Shown: positions 1-9,504 of the stretch, piece by piece
Layout of the letters: every line of letters begins with the position of its first letter
How positions within the stretch are numbered: position 1 is the first letter of the stretch
Assembly: GCA_013001885.1 (NCBI GenBank)
Contig: JABDLD010000001.1
Coordinates: 1-36,521, forward strand
Length of the DNA: 36,521 nucleotides
Direction: 5' to 3'
DNA from: Lysobacterales bacterium
Lineage (GTDB): Bacteria; Pseudomonadota; Gammaproteobacteria; Xanthomonadales; SZUA-36
Program-made: the position numbers and the translations under genes
Notes under the pieces: generated by a model
Seen by the model: only the letters and a program-made list of their open reading frames with translations
Told to the model about the DNA's origin: nothing
Databases searched by the model: none

Positions 1-448
1 AGCAGGGGTAGTGCCGGTGAAACTCACTCATCAGCCGGTCGCGGCTGACTTTAGCCAATATCGACGCGGCGGAAATCGCCGGCTCGAGACGGTCACCCTG
101 AACAATAGTGCGAACTTCACAGTCCAGTGACGGTGCACGGTTACCGTCCACCAGGGCCAGCGCGGGGGCAGGCGACAAGGCCTGCACGGCCCGTTGCATG
201 CCAAGCAGCGTTGCCTGCAGGATATTCAGCGTGTCGATTTCCTCAACGTCCACTTCCACCACCGACCAGGCCAGCGCCCGATCCCTGATCAGCGGAAACA
301 GCTCTTCACGCTGCTTTTCAGAAAGTTTCTTGGAGTCATCCAATCCGTCAACCGGATTGCCGGGGTCGAGGATCACGGCCGCGACCACCACCGGCCCGGC
401 CAACGGTCCGCGGCCCGCTTCATCCACCCCGGCCGTTAACCGGCTCAT
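1..448 (-). CDS. rnhB: Ribonuclease HII (3' end outside window)
   Basis: Endonuclease that cuts the RNA strand of RNA-DNA hybrids and removes misincorporated ribonucleotides. The window holds the first 149 residues of a family that usually has about 200; the gene runs off the left edge. The N-terminus has the DEAGRG motif with catalytic D9 and E10, then LVDGN with D101, and the [12 protein letters not shown] segment around residues 126-137, all diagnostic of RNase HII. The ATG overlaps the lpxB stop as ATGA, so it is translationally coupled and is the last visible gene of the lipid A operon, the usual gammaproteobacterial position. The family assignment is sure; only the C-terminus is unseen. 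Confidence 0.96.
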   Translation of the reverse strand, partial: MSRLTAGVDEAGRGPLAGPVVVAAVILDPGNPVDGLDDSKKLSEKQREELFPLIRDRALAWSVVEVDVEEIDTLNILQATLLGMQRAVQALSPAPALALVDGNRAPSLDCEVRTIVQGDRLEPAISAASILAKVSRDRLMSEFHRHYPC

Positions 449-1599
449 GTTTTGAGCAGGCCGGAGACGGCCTCTGCAGCCCGTTCACTGGCGTCACAGC
501 GCAACTGCTCATGCAGACTGGCGAAACGCTGTTGGAGGCGATGGCAGGACTCACGGTCGTTCAGCCATTTAGCCGTTGCCGAGGCGAGGTTTACGCCGGT
601 GGCGTCCTGCTGAATCAATTCCGGGACAAGATCTTCCCCGGCCAGGATGTTAGGTAGTGAAAAACGTTTTAACCTGATCAATTTCAGGTGCTTTGCGAAC
701 TGGTAACTGGCCGGGGAGATTTTATAGGTCATTACCATCGGCCGGTTGACCAGCATGGTTTCGAGCGTTGCCGTACCCGATGCGCAAATAACCGCATCGG
801 CGGCGGCGATAACCGTCCTCGGCTGCCGCTCAAACAGACTGATGTCAGAAAACTGCAAACGGTCCAGTTCTTGCTGGAACCGGGCGCGAACCCTGTCGTT
901 CGCCATCGCGGCGGTAAACTGAATTCCGGGATACTGGTCCGCAAGGATGCGCGCTGCCTCGATCATCGGCGCCGCCAGCCGTTCGATTTCGCTTTCACGG
1001 CTTCCCGGCAGCAGCGCAACGGTCACCGGAGCAGGATCGAGACCCAGTTTTATCCGCGCCGCAACGGGGTCATGATCCGCCTCGATCTGATCCGCCATCG
1101 GATGGCCGACGTAAGTTGCCCGCACGCCGTGATCGCGGTAGTAATCCGGCTCGAACGGAAACAGGCACAAAACCAGGTCGGCGGCCTTGCCGATTTTTCG
1201 GACCCGTTTTTCACGCCAGGCCCAAACCGTCGGGCTGACATAATGCACCGTTTGGATGGCCTTGCGCCGCAGTTTTTTTTCCAGGCCCAGGTTGAAGTCG
1301 GGCGCGTCGATTCCGATAAAGACATCAGGGGAAAGCGCCAGCAATCGCCGGAACAGTTCACGCCGCAATCGCAGCAGCCGGGGAAAGTGGGAGAGCACCT
1401 CGAACAGGCCAAATACTGCCAGTTCCTGCGCGTCCCACCAAGTGTCCATGCCGGCAGCCTGCATGTTGCTGCCGCCGATACCGGCGAACCTTGCGTCGGG
1501 GAATCGATTGCGCAAACGGTCGATCAATGCGGCCCCCAGTTGATCTCCCGAGGCTTCTCCGGCTACCAGCGCGATGGTGGGTTGGCCGGGTGAATTCAG
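445..1599 (-). CDS. lpxB: Lipid-A-disaccharide synthase, probable CTG start
   Basis: Peripheral inner-membrane glycosyltransferase that joins lipid X and UDP-2,3-diacylglucosamine to make the lipid A disaccharide. The family N-terminus ([21 protein letters not shown]) is encoded upstream of the first ATG/GTG/TTG-type start, which is a TTG at 1527 that would cut this motif off. Reading upstream, the frame is open to a stop at 1633-1635 and contains no ATG, GTG or TTG; the CTG at 1599-1597 overlaps the lpxA TGA as CTGA and gives 384 residues, matching the 382 of the E. coli enzyme. A weak AAGAG lies about nine bases before it. Family assignment is certain; the CTG start is inferred. Confidence 0.93.
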   Translation of the reverse strand: MNSPGQPTIALVAGEASGDQLGAALIDRLRNRFPDARFAGIGGSNMQAAGMDTWWDAQELAVFGLFEVLSHFPRLLRLRRELFRRLLALSPDVFIGIDAPDFNLGLEKKLRRKAIQTVHYVSPTVWAWREKRVRKIGKAADLVLCLFPFEPDYYRDHGVRATYVGHPMADQIEADHDPVAARIKLGLDPAPVTVALLPGSRESEIERLAAPMIEAARILADQYPGIQFTAAMANDRVRARFQQELDRLQFSDISLFERQPRTVIAAADAVICASGTATLETMLVNRPMVMTYKISPASYQFAKHLKLIRLKRFSLPNILAGEDLVPELIQQDATGVNLASATAKWLNDRESCHRLQQRFASLHEQLRCDASERAAEAVSGLLKT

Positions 1600-2372
1600 C
1601 GGATGAAACTCTTGGCCGTGTTTGCAAGGAATTCAACCCAGGGTCTTATTTCCTCGTGATCTTCAGCCATGGCCGCCAGCTGGATTTTCGCTTCTTCCAG
1701 CGGCGTCCCGGAACGGTAAAGCAGCTTGTAGGCTCTGCGAACCTGCTGAATCTGCTCGGAGGAATATCCGCGCCGCCTGAGCCCTTCGGTGTTGATTCCC
1801 TTGGCCCTGGCTTTCTCGCCTGAGACGGTGACATAGGGCGGAATGCTCTGGTTTACATGGCTGGCGAAGGAGGTGAAGCTGTGTTCGCCCACGCTGCAAA
1901 ACTGGTGAATCAGCGAATAGCCGGAGAGAATGGCCCAGTCGCCGACGTTGACATGTCCCGCCAGGGAGGCGTTATTCGCCATGATGATGTTGTCGCCCAG
2001 CACGCAGTCGTGGGCGATGTGGACGCAGGCCATGATCCAGTTGTTGTCGCCAATGATGGTTTTGCCGCCGCCCTGGGCGGTCCCGCGGCTGAAGGTGCAC
2101 AGTTCGCGAATCGTGTTGTTGTCGCCGATGATGAGTTCGGTATCCTCGCCGTCGTACTTCTTGTCCTGCGGTTCTTCACCCATCGAGGTGAACTGAAAAA
2201 TTCGGGTATTTTCACCGATAGTCGTGCGACCGGTGATGACCACGTGCGGTCCGATCCAGCTACCCGGCCCGATCGTGACGTGCGGACCGATAATGCTGAA
2301 TGCACCGATCTCGACGCCGTCGGCAATGTTGGCTGCCGGGTCGACCAGAGCTTTCTCGTGAATCGCGCTCAT
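1596..2372 (-). CDS. lpxA: UDP-N-acetylglucosamine O-acyltransferase
   Basis: First lipid A enzyme; transfers a 3-hydroxyacyl chain from ACP to O-3 of UDP-GlcNAc in the cytoplasm. The 258-residue protein is a left-handed beta helix of hexapeptide repeats followed by a helical C-terminus (IEGL-like NTEGLRRRGYS, YKLLYRSG). The catalytic histidine is H121 in HIAHDC, equal to E. coli H125. The position that sets acyl chain length in E. coli (G173) is F169 here, as judged by aligning QFC..GEH with the E. coli segment, so a shorter chain is likely. The start is the ATG at 2372 overlapping the fabZ TGA as ATGA; a longer open frame upstream lies inside fabZ and is not used. Confidence 0.97.
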   Translation of the reverse strand: MSAIHEKALVDPAANIADGVEIGAFSIIGPHVTIGPGSWIGPHVVITGRTTIGENTRIFQFTSMGEEPQDKKYDGEDTELIIGDNNTIRELCTFSRGTAQGGGKTIIGDNNWIMACVHIAHDCVLGDNIIMANNASLAGHVNVGDWAILSGYSLIHQFCSVGEHSFTSFASHVNQSIPPYVTVSGEKARAKGINTEGLRRRGYSSEQIQQVRRAYKLLYRSGTPLEEAKIQLAAMAEDHEEIRPWVEFLANTAKSFIR

Positions 2373-2836
2373 GCCTGCTTCCCCGCACATAGTAATTCGC
2401 AGCTGGCCACGCGCTTTTCGCCGACCAGCGCCTGGCATTCATACTGTCCCATTCTGCGCATGATGCGTTTCTGGATCACGTCCAGAATCAGCTGATCTCC
2501 GGGGACGACAACCTGGCTGAAGCGGGCGTTGTCCACTTTGACCAGGTAATACAACTCGCCTACCTTGCCTTCAACTTCGGCATCCAGGTGGGCCAGCATG
2601 CCGGCGGCCTGGGCCATCGCTTCGATCATCAACACGCCGGGCATGACCGGGTTGCCGGGAAAATGGCCTTCAAAAAAGGGTTCGTTGATCGTTATGTTCT
2701 TCATTCCGATCAGCCGTTTCTCGGGTTCCAGCTGCATGGACAGAACGCGGTCTATCAGCAGGAAGGGGTACCGGTGCGGCAGGTACCTCTGGATATCGAC
2801 GGCCTCCACTGGACCGGGCAGGATGTTATTGTTCAT
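2369..2836 (-). CDS. fabZ: 3-hydroxyacyl-ACP dehydratase
   Basis: Dehydrates 3-hydroxyacyl-ACP to trans-2-enoyl-ACP in fatty acid elongation and competes with LpxA and LpxD for hydroxyacyl-ACP. The 155-residue hotdog-fold protein shows LPHRYPFLLIDRV at residues 19-31, the catalytic H58 in GHFPGNPVMPG and E72 in IEAMAQAAG. It overlaps lpxD by 11 nt and lpxA by 4 nt, the conserved lpxD-fabZ-lpxA order, which couples fatty acid and lipid A synthesis. Confidence 0.97.
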   Translation of the reverse strand: MNNNILPGPVEAVDIQRYLPHRYPFLLIDRVLSMQLEPEKRLIGMKNITINEPFFEGHFPGNPVMPGVLMIEAMAQAAGMLAHLDAEVEGKVGELYYLVKVDNARFSQVVVPGDQLILDVIQKRIMRRMGQYECQALVGEKRVASCELLCAGKQA

Positions 2837-3878
2837 GGTCGGTCAGTTTTCCCAATTGTAATTCCAGCGCACGAACTTTCCGCGCAAGTTGGTCGAGTTT
2901 CCGCAGCCGGGCCAGGTTCCGGGTCCAGTCCTGGACGGCCGTTGCCGGCAAGTGCGCAGACCAGGTTGTGCCAGGCTCGGTGATCGAGTGATATACCTGG
3001 CTGCGAGCGTTGATCGTGGTGCGGTCGGCTATCTCGATGTGGCCGGCGATACCCGCGCCTCCACCCAGCAGACAGTATTTTCCGATGGTCGCGCTTCCTG
3101 CGATTCCGGCCGTGGCAGCCATTGCGGTATGTGCGCCAATCCGGACGTTGTGGGCGATCTGGCAGAGGTTATCAAGACGGATATCTTCCTCGAGCACCGT
3201 GTCGCCGATAGCGCCCCGGTCGATGCAGCAATTGGCGCCAATCTCGCAATCATCCCCGATCCTGACGCTTCCCAGTTGCGGCACTTTTTCCCAGTGATCG
3301 GAGGCGAATGCAATGCCAAAACCGTCGGAACCAATCACCGCCCCCGGATGTACGATCACTCTGCAGCCCAACTGCACGGCATGGCCGAGCGTGACATTGG
3401 CGTGCAGACGGGAGCCTGCGCCAATCCGGCAATCTGCCTCGATGACGGTGCCCGCTCCGATGGCGCAGCCGTCGCCGATTTCGCACTCCGGGCCGATAAC
3501 GACATGCGCGCCGATGCTCACATCCCTGCCAATCCGGGCGGAGTCCGGAACGATCGCGGTCCGGTGGATTCCGGGGCTTGCGGCCGGCCGCTGGTCAAAC
3601 CGGGCTGCCAGCCGCGCATAGGCCAGGTAAGGGTCTTTGGCGACGAGACAGTTCGTGGGGCAGAAGGACGCATCTTCCTCGCTGAGAACGACGGCTCCAG
3701 CCCGGGTTGAGGGCAAATACTTCCGGTACGCGCGGTTGGCCAGGAAAGTCAGTTGCTCCGGTCCCGCCGACTGAAGCGTTCCGACACTGTCGACCAGGTG
3801 CTTGCCGTCACCCTGCAGGTCCAACTCGAAATGGCTGCTCAGTTCCGACAGACTGTGTTTTCTACTCGATGCGGGCAT
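2826..3878 (-). CDS. lpxD: UDP-3-O-(3-hydroxyacyl)glucosamine N-acyltransferase
   Basis: Third lipid A step: N-acylation of UDP-3-O-acylglucosamine from hydroxyacyl-ACP. The 350-residue protein (E. coli 341) has an N-terminal uridine-binding region (residues about 1-100, with LTFLANRAYRKYL), a long array of hexapeptide repeats (about 105-300), and a C-terminal helix rich in charged residues (ARLRKLDQLARKVRALE). The AHNVRIGAHTAMAA segment contains the expected catalytic histidine region. The ATG at 3878 follows the ompH stop by 16 nt; no strong Shine-Dalgarno is visible before it. Confidence 0.96.
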   Translation of the reverse strand: MPASSRKHSLSELSSHFELDLQGDGKHLVDSVGTLQSAGPEQLTFLANRAYRKYLPSTRAGAVVLSEEDASFCPTNCLVAKDPYLAYARLAARFDQRPAASPGIHRTAIVPDSARIGRDVSIGAHVVIGPECEIGDGCAIGAGTVIEADCRIGAGSRLHANVTLGHAVQLGCRVIVHPGAVIGSDGFGIAFASDHWEKVPQLGSVRIGDDCEIGANCCIDRGAIGDTVLEEDIRLDNLCQIAHNVRIGAHTAMAATAGIAGSATIGKYCLLGGGAGIAGHIEIADRTTINARSQVYHSITEPGTTWSAHLPATAVQDWTRNLARLRKLDQLARKVRALELQLGKLTDHEQ

Positions 3879-3894
3879 GAGTGAACCGCGTTAT

Positions 3895-4446
3895 TCAGCG
3901 GTTTCCCAATTCCAGTTGGTCAGCAGCGAATTCAACTTCCAACTGTTCAAGGATCAGGTCTGTGATATCAAGGTCTGGGTTGGCGTAGACGACGGGGCTG
4001 GAAATGATGAGGTCAAAACCATTACGCTGCGCAATTTCCTGCACAGCGATATTGATCTGTCCTTCAAGTTGCTGCACTTCCTCGGTCCGGCGGAATGATA
4101 GCTCGTCCCGCAGATCTTCCTTGCGCCGGCTGACGTTGCGCTGCAGTTCACGCAGGTCCCGTTCAACCTGAAGGCGATTCTCGGGCGTCATATCGGCTTG
4201 CAGCAGCCGCTTCTCCAGTGCTTCGGACCGCAACTCATCCATTTCGATGGAATCGTTTCGAGCACGGAACTCCTGGTCCAGTTTGGCCCGCCCGGCAACA
4301 ACCTGTGGTGCGTTGTCCAGCACGGCCTTCATATCCACGTATCCAATACGCAACTGCTGGGCGCCGGCCGGGGCGCTTAAGGCCAGGCCGAGCAGCAGGA
4401 TACATATTGTCCGGGCGCAATACCACATACTCCGTATTGTACACAT
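3895..4446 (-). CDS. skp: Periplasmic chaperone Skp/OmpH
   Basis: Periplasmic trimeric chaperone that holds unfolded outer-membrane proteins on the way to BAM. The 183-residue product has a signal peptide ending at APAGAQ, the IGYVDMKAVLDNAPQ opening typical of OmpH, a long charged coiled-coil arm (about residues 60-140) and the closing FDLIISSPVVYANPDLDIT segment. It sits between bamA and lpxD as in other gammaproteobacteria. The start is not settled: the first ATG (4446) has no ribosome-binding site, and a second ATG six codons later at 4428 has GGAG almost touching it. Either gives a working signal peptide. Confidence 0.92.
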   Translation of the reverse strand: MCTIRSMWYCARTICILLLGLALSAPAGAQQLRIGYVDMKAVLDNAPQVVAGRAKLDQEFRARNDSIEMDELRSEALEKRLLQADMTPENRLQVERDLRELQRNVSRRKEDLRDELSFRRTEEVQQLEGQINIAVQEIAQRNGFDLIISSPVVYANPDLDITDLILEQLEVEFAADQLELGNR

Positions 4447-4490
4447 AACACGAAGAATTAAGAATATTAAAATCGCGGGCGGCTAAACGG

Positions 4491-6935
4491 CTAAAACGTT
4501 GTTCCAAAAGAGAACTGCAGGTCTTCGGTGCGGTCGCCCGGCTGGTCGTTGAACGGGAATGCGTAGGAAATAACAATTGGGCCGATCGGCGCCTCCCAGG
4601 TGACTGAAAGGCCAAATGAACCCCTCAGCTTGCTGGCTTCGAATGCCTGGATGTTTTCATAGACATAGCCCGTATCGACGAACAGCGCGATTCTGGTGCC
4701 GCTCTGGCTTCCGACGAAGGGGGTGGGAAAGGCCAGTTCCACGCCACCGGCCACCTTGAAGTCGCCGCCGACGGAGCGGCAAAACGCATCTTTCGGGCCC
4801 AGGGTATTGTCATCGTAACCGCGCAGATCCCGCACGCCGCCACTATAGAAATGCTCGTAAAACGGCAGTCCGGTATCCAGCTTGACAAAATCGGTGGGGT
4901 CGCAAGTGCCGACGGGTGCGTCAGCTTCAACCGGGGCCGCCAGGGAGTTCTTGTCATAACTGTCGTATGAATCGCCGTAGCCCAGGTTGCCGCGCACGGA
5001 GAACACCAGTCCGCCCCAGATTGGCCAGTACTTGGCGCCCCGGTAAAGCACTTTGTAGTACTCGCGGGAACTGCCGGGCAGAGCCGCCTGGAAGGTCAGC
5101 GATTGCGCCGAGCCGCGTGACGGGTTCAGGAAGTGGTTGCGGCTGTCTCGAGTCCAGCTGACCGACCAGTCGAAAACATCGAACTGGCGTTCCTTTACTG
5201 AGATGACCCCGTCGCCGTTGAAATCAAGCGAGGCTGATAATGGATCGCCGGGGGAAGGCACCAATCCGAACTCGTTGCAGATAACCTCATCCGGATCGAA
5301 GTCTACGCATTGGAAAGAGCCGATATTGAGTTGTGAGTTGCGGTATCCGGCTCCCGATCTGATGTAATCCACTTCCGTCACGGGCACGCCAAAGTTCATG
5401 CCAACCGCCCACTCGCTACTGGTGAAGGTGGAGATGTTGGCCTGGCCCTGGTCGAATTCCTGGTAGCGCACGTAGAAGCCGCGGCTGACGCCGTCATCGG
5501 TCCAGTACGGGTTGTCATAGGTGATGTTCAGGCTGCTGATGATCTTGCTGTGCGAAATGCCCAGCCCCAGCCGCTTGCCGCTGCCAATGAAGTTTTCCTG
5601 CTGAATGCTGAGCGAGGCGATCAGGCCCTGCACCTGTGAGTAACCCAGGCCCACGGTGAAACTGCCGGCCGGACGTTCCTGCACCGTGACCACCACATCG
5701 ACCTGGTCGTCTGTTCCGGGTACGGCAGGCGTTTCGATTTCTACCTGCTCGAAATAGGTCAGACGCTGCATGCGAATTTTGGAGCGGTCGATGGCGGATT
5801 GCGAGAACCAGGCGCCTTCCATCTGCCGCATTTCGCGCCTCAACACCTCGTCCTTGGTCTTGCTGTTGCCCACGAACTGGATTCTGCGGATATAGACCCG
5901 CTTGCCGGGGTCGACGAAAAAGTTGATCGAGACCAGGCGATTGTCGCGGTCGACATCGGTAATCGGGTTGACGTTTGCAAAGGCGTAACCAATGTTGGAG
6001 AGCACTGCGCTGATGTTCTCGACGCTCTGTTCGATTTTCTTTCGTGAGAAAATCTCGCCCGGCTGCGTGATGATCAGCCGCCGGATGGTTCCCTCATCGA
6101 TCACCAGGTCGCCGGTAATGCTCACTTCGTCAACGCCGTAAACGTCACCTTCAACCACGTTGGCGGTGATGTAGATGTCCTGTTTTTCCGGGCCGATCGC
6201 GACCTGGGTGGATTCCACGCTGAAATCCACGTAGCCCCGGTCGAGGTAGTACGACCGCAGTTTTTCGATATCGCCCGACAGCTTCTCGCGCGAATACTGA
6301 CCTTCCTTGGACCAGAATTTCCAGAACGGTTTGATATCGGCCTCGAAGTCCTTTCGGATTTCCTTGTCGGAAAAGGTCTCGTTGCCGACAATGTTGATAT
6401 GGCGGATTTCCGCCACATCGCCCTCATCGATCACGATGGCGATGCGTACCCGATTACGGTCGAGGTCGGTGACGCGGGTGTCAACGCTCACCGCGTAACG
6501 CCCCTGGCTGAAGTACTGTTTGATGAGTTCCTGCTTCAGCCGGTCCAGCACCAGGCGGTCAAAAACTTCGCCCTCTGACAGGCCGATGTCGAGCAGAACC
6601 CGCCGCAATTCTTCTTCCTTGATGGCCTTATTGCCTGACAGGGAAACATTCGAAATGGCCGGTCGTTCCTTAACGGTGATGACCAGGATATCGCCCTCCC
6701 GGTTCAAGCTGATATCCTGGAAAAATCCGGTTCGGTAAAGTTCCCGGATCGCAGACCGCGCTGCGGCCGGAGTCATCTGATCACCCGGGTTCAGCGGCAG
6801 GTAGTTATAAATCGTACCCTCGGCGATTCGCTGCAGCCCTTCGACGCGAATATCCGAGATTGTGAATGAGTATGCAGCTTGTGCGGCATTGGCCCACAGC
6901 AGGCAACTCAGAATCAGAGTCAAAGTTCTTATCAT
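4491..6935 (-). CDS. bamA: Outer membrane assembly factor BamA
   Basis: Core subunit of the BAM machine that inserts beta-barrel proteins into the outer membrane. The 814-residue protein (E. coli 810) begins with a signal peptide cleaved near AAQA, followed by five POTRA domains (about 25-425) and a 16-strand Omp85 barrel that ends in a C-terminal phenylalanine (FSFGTTF), the usual barrel signal. The substrate chaperone gene skp follows 44 nt downstream and rseP lies 12 nt upstream, the conserved envelope-biogenesis order. Confidence 0.97.
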   Translation of the reverse strand: MIRTLTLILSCLLWANAAQAAYSFTISDIRVEGLQRIAEGTIYNYLPLNPGDQMTPAAARSAIRELYRTGFFQDISLNREGDILVITVKERPAISNVSLSGNKAIKEEELRRVLLDIGLSEGEVFDRLVLDRLKQELIKQYFSQGRYAVSVDTRVTDLDRNRVRIAIVIDEGDVAEIRHINIVGNETFSDKEIRKDFEADIKPFWKFWSKEGQYSREKLSGDIEKLRSYYLDRGYVDFSVESTQVAIGPEKQDIYITANVVEGDVYGVDEVSITGDLVIDEGTIRRLIITQPGEIFSRKKIEQSVENISAVLSNIGYAFANVNPITDVDRDNRLVSINFFVDPGKRVYIRRIQFVGNSKTKDEVLRREMRQMEGAWFSQSAIDRSKIRMQRLTYFEQVEIETPAVPGTDDQVDVVVTVQERPAGSFTVGLGYSQVQGLIASLSIQQENFIGSGKRLGLGISHSKIISSLNITYDNPYWTDDGVSRGFYVRYQEFDQGQANISTFTSSEWAVGMNFGVPVTEVDYIRSGAGYRNSQLNIGSFQCVDFDPDEVICNEFGLVPSPGDPLSASLDFNGDGVISVKERQFDVFDWSVSWTRDSRNHFLNPSRGSAQSLTFQAALPGSSREYYKVLYRGAKYWPIWGGLVFSVRGNLGYGDSYDSYDKNSLAAPVEADAPVGTCDPTDFVKLDTGLPFYEHFYSGGVRDLRGYDDNTLGPKDAFCRSVGGDFKVAGGVELAFPTPFVGSQSGTRIALFVDTGYVYENIQAFEASKLRGSFGLSVTWEAPIGPIVISYAFPFNDQPGDRTEDLQFSFGTTF

Positions 6936-6947
6936 TGATTAGAAAGC

Positions 6948-8324
6948 CTACCCGACCAGCCGTAAAATATCGTTAACAAATGCAAGGCTCATCAGGCTCG
7001 CGAGAGCAATCAGCCCAAAATATTGACCCGCTATCTGAGTTTGCTCAGATACCGGGCTGCCTTTCACCAATTCTATCAGGTAATAGAGCAGATGACCGCC
7101 ATCCAGTACAGGAATTGGCAGCAAGTTGAGAATACCAAGGCTCAGACTGATCGCGGCAAGAAAAAACAGGAAATTCGACAAGCCCAGTGCCGCCGACTGG
7201 TTGGCGAACTGCGCAATGCTAATCGGACCCGACAGGTTTTTGACCGAAGCCTTGCCCATGATCATCCGGCCCAGCAGGCCGAGCGTTGATCCGGTCAGAC
7301 GCCAGGTCTCCTTGACCGCGGCACCCAGACCGTCCACCGGGCCCAGTCGCAGGATTATTGCGGCGCGTTCCAGTGTTGCCAGTTGCTCAGCGCTTAACTC
7401 GGCGTTGGTTACGCCCAGCACAAGCCGGCTGGAGAACATGCCGGAACTCTGCTTGACCGGGCGCACCTCAAGCGGCACCAGCACCCCGCCGCGGTCGATG
7501 GTGACAGGCAGCGGCACGCCCTCCCCGCCATGGGTTTGCACCAGCGGGCCGATCGATCGCCAGTCTCCGACTTCTTCCCCGGCGATGCTTACGATCCGGT
7601 CTCCCGGGTAAATGCCGGCGGCCGCGGCCGGGCTGTCATCGCTCACCTCGCCGATGATCGCCGGGACTTCGAGCCGCCAGGGGTCAATTCCAATCGCTTC
7701 GAGCGTGTTTTCCTCGCTGAAATCGGGCTTCAGTGCCGCCAGGTCCAGCAAGTGATCGGAGCGGATGCCATTACTGTCTTCAACGGTAACGCCGGTTGGG
7801 TCACGGTCCAGCGCGTGCGCGACCAGTTCGAGAATCGCATGCGACCAGGTGCGGGTGTCGAGATCGTCAACGGCTACAATTTCGTCGCCCGGTTCGAGGC
7901 CGGCTTCCGCTGCGATGCCGGAAACGGACCCAATCACAGGCCGCGACTCGGGAATGCCGACCATGAACATTAACCAGAAAGCCAGCACGGCAAATATCAG
8001 GTTGAACGCCGGGCCGGCTGCAACGATAGCGATTCGCGCCCATACGGATTGCCGGTTGAATGCCTGGCTGAGTTCGTCTTCGGCGACTTCGCCTTCCCGT
8101 TCATCCAGCATTTTTACGTATCCGCCCAGCGGGATGGCGGCCACCACGTATTCGGTGCCGTCGGCTCCGCGCCGCGACCACAGCGGTTTTCCGAAACCGA
8201 CAGAAAAACGCAACACGCGAACGCCCATCTTCCTGGCAACCCAGAAATGGCCGAATTCATGAAACGTCACCAGAACGCCGAGGGCGACCAGCAACCACCA
8301 GATTGATCCAAAAACTTCACCCAT
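6948..8324 (-). CDS. rseP: Site-2 intramembrane metalloprotease RseP
   Basis: Zinc protease of the inner membrane that cleaves the anti-sigma factor RseA after DegS and also clears signal peptides, releasing sigma E. The 458-residue protein has HEFGH at residues 22-26 in the first membrane segment, two PDZ domains in the periplasmic middle (about 110-310; GIAAEAGLEPGDEIVAV and AAAAGIYPGDRIVSI mark the two), and the third zinc ligand region NLLPIPVLDGG with D408. It overlaps dxr by 8 nt and precedes bamA, consistent with a joint envelope-stress operon. Confidence 0.96.
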   Translation of the reverse strand: MGEVFGSIWWLLVALGVLVTFHEFGHFWVARKMGVRVLRFSVGFGKPLWSRRGADGTEYVVAAIPLGGYVKMLDEREGEVAEDELSQAFNRQSVWARIAIVAAGPAFNLIFAVLAFWLMFMVGIPESRPVIGSVSGIAAEAGLEPGDEIVAVDDLDTRTWSHAILELVAHALDRDPTGVTVEDSNGIRSDHLLDLAALKPDFSEENTLEAIGIDPWRLEVPAIIGEVSDDSPAAAAGIYPGDRIVSIAGEEVGDWRSIGPLVQTHGGEGVPLPVTIDRGGVLVPLEVRPVKQSSGMFSSRLVLGVTNAELSAEQLATLERAAIILRLGPVDGLGAAVKETWRLTGSTLGLLGRMIMGKASVKNLSGPISIAQFANQSAALGLSNFLFFLAAISLSLGILNLLPIPVLDGGHLLYYLIELVKGSPVSEQTQIAGQYFGLIALASLMSLAFVNDILRLVG

Positions 8325-9504
8325 AAAACTTCGTCACCCATTGTTGCGCGGCACTGCGAGCCTGCCGATCGTGTTCCATTACGTCGTCGAGGTTTTTGAC
8401 GGCCGTTACGCTGATACGTTCCATCACGTCGCGGACCAGCCTGGGGATCTGGTCAAACCCTATTTTACCTTCCAGAAACGCAGCAACGGCTACTTCATTT
8501 GAAGCGTTGAGCGTCACCGGAGCGCTCGCACCCGCGCTCATGGCTTCAAACGCCAGTTGCAGGCAGGGAAATTTTGCCAGGTCCGGCTTTTCGAAACTCA
8601 AATCGTTCATCTGGGCAAGGTTGAGGCGTTCAACGCCCGCTTCAATACGGCCGGGCCACGCCAGTGCATAGGCTATGGGCGTTCGCATGTCGGGTGTGCC
8701 CATTTGCGCCAGCACCGACCCATCCCTGTAGGTGACCATGGAGTGCACAATGCTTTGGGGGTGCACCAGCACTTCGATTTGATCCGGATGCGCACTGAAC
8801 AGCCAGCGGGCCTCGATCACTTCCAGACCCTTGTTCATCAGGGTGGCGGAATCCACCGAAATTTTTCGCCCCATGCTCCAGTTCGGGTGATTGCATGCCT
8901 GTTCAGGGGTCACCGCGGAAAACTGATCGGCGGGCAAAGTGCGAAACGGGCCACCGGAGGCGGTCAGGATGATTTTTTCCACCCCGGCGTCGTCCAGGCC
9001 GTGTTCAAAACCTTGCGGCATGGCCTGAAAAATCGCGTTGTGCTCGGAGTCCACCGGCAGGATACTGGCCTGGTTCTTCCGGGCTTCCGCTACGAATACT
9101 TCGCCGGCGATGACCAGCGACTCCTTGTTGGCCAACAGAATTTTCTTGCCACGGCGGGCCGCTTCAAAGGTCGAATTCAGGCCTGCCGCACCCACGATTG
9201 CAGCCATCACCGTGTCGGTTTCTTCCATCCCGGCGGCTTGCCTGAGTCCGGCTTCGCCCGACATCGCCTCCGCGCGGGCCCCGCGGGCCTTCAGCTCATC
9301 CGCGAGTTCCCGCTCCAGCGTGGTGTCGGCAATAACAGCCAGCCGGGCGTCGAAGTCCGCACACTGCGCCGCCAGGTCCGCAACGTTCCGGTTCGCCGTC
9401 AGTGCCGCCACCCGGAACCGGTCCTGGTTGCGGCTGATCACATCCAGCGTGCTCTTGCCGATGGAACCGGTGGAACCCAGAATCGAGACATTCTCGCGTT
9501 TCAC
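8317..9504 (-). CDS. dxr: 1-deoxy-D-xylulose 5-phosphate reductoisomerase
   Basis: Converts DXP to MEP with NADPH, the committing step of non-mevalonate isoprenoid synthesis, which feeds the undecaprenyl carrier made by the nearby uppS. The 395-residue enzyme has the NADPH-binding GSTGSIG at residues 10-16, the metal-binding PVDSEHNAIFQ, and NKGLEVIEARWLF. The start is a GTG at 9504 that overlaps the cdsA stop as GTGA, so translation is coupled to cdsA. Length and motifs match the family throughout. Confidence 0.97.
   Translation of the reverse strand: MKRENVSILGSTGSIGKSTLDVISRNQDRFRVAALTANRNVADLAAQCADFDARLAVIADTTLERELADELKARGARAEAMSGEAGLRQAAGMEETDTVMAAIVGAAGLNSTFEAARRGKKILLANKESLVIAGEVFVAEARKNQASILPVDSEHNAIFQAMPQGFEHGLDDAGVEKIILTASGGPFRTLPADQFSAVTPEQACNHPNWSMGRKISVDSATLMNKGLEVIEARWLFSAHPDQIEVLVHPQSIVHSMVTYRDGSVLAQMGTPDMRTPIAYALAWPGRIEAGVERLNLAQMNDLSFEKPDLAKFPCLQLAFEAMSAGASAPVTLNASNEVAVAAFLEGKIGFDQIPRLVRDVMERISVTAVKNLDDVMEHDRQARSAAQQWVTKFYG

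Noticed and set aside
2889-3710. Plus-strand 273-codon frame
   Set aside because: It is an antisense shadow of lpxD; no family features.
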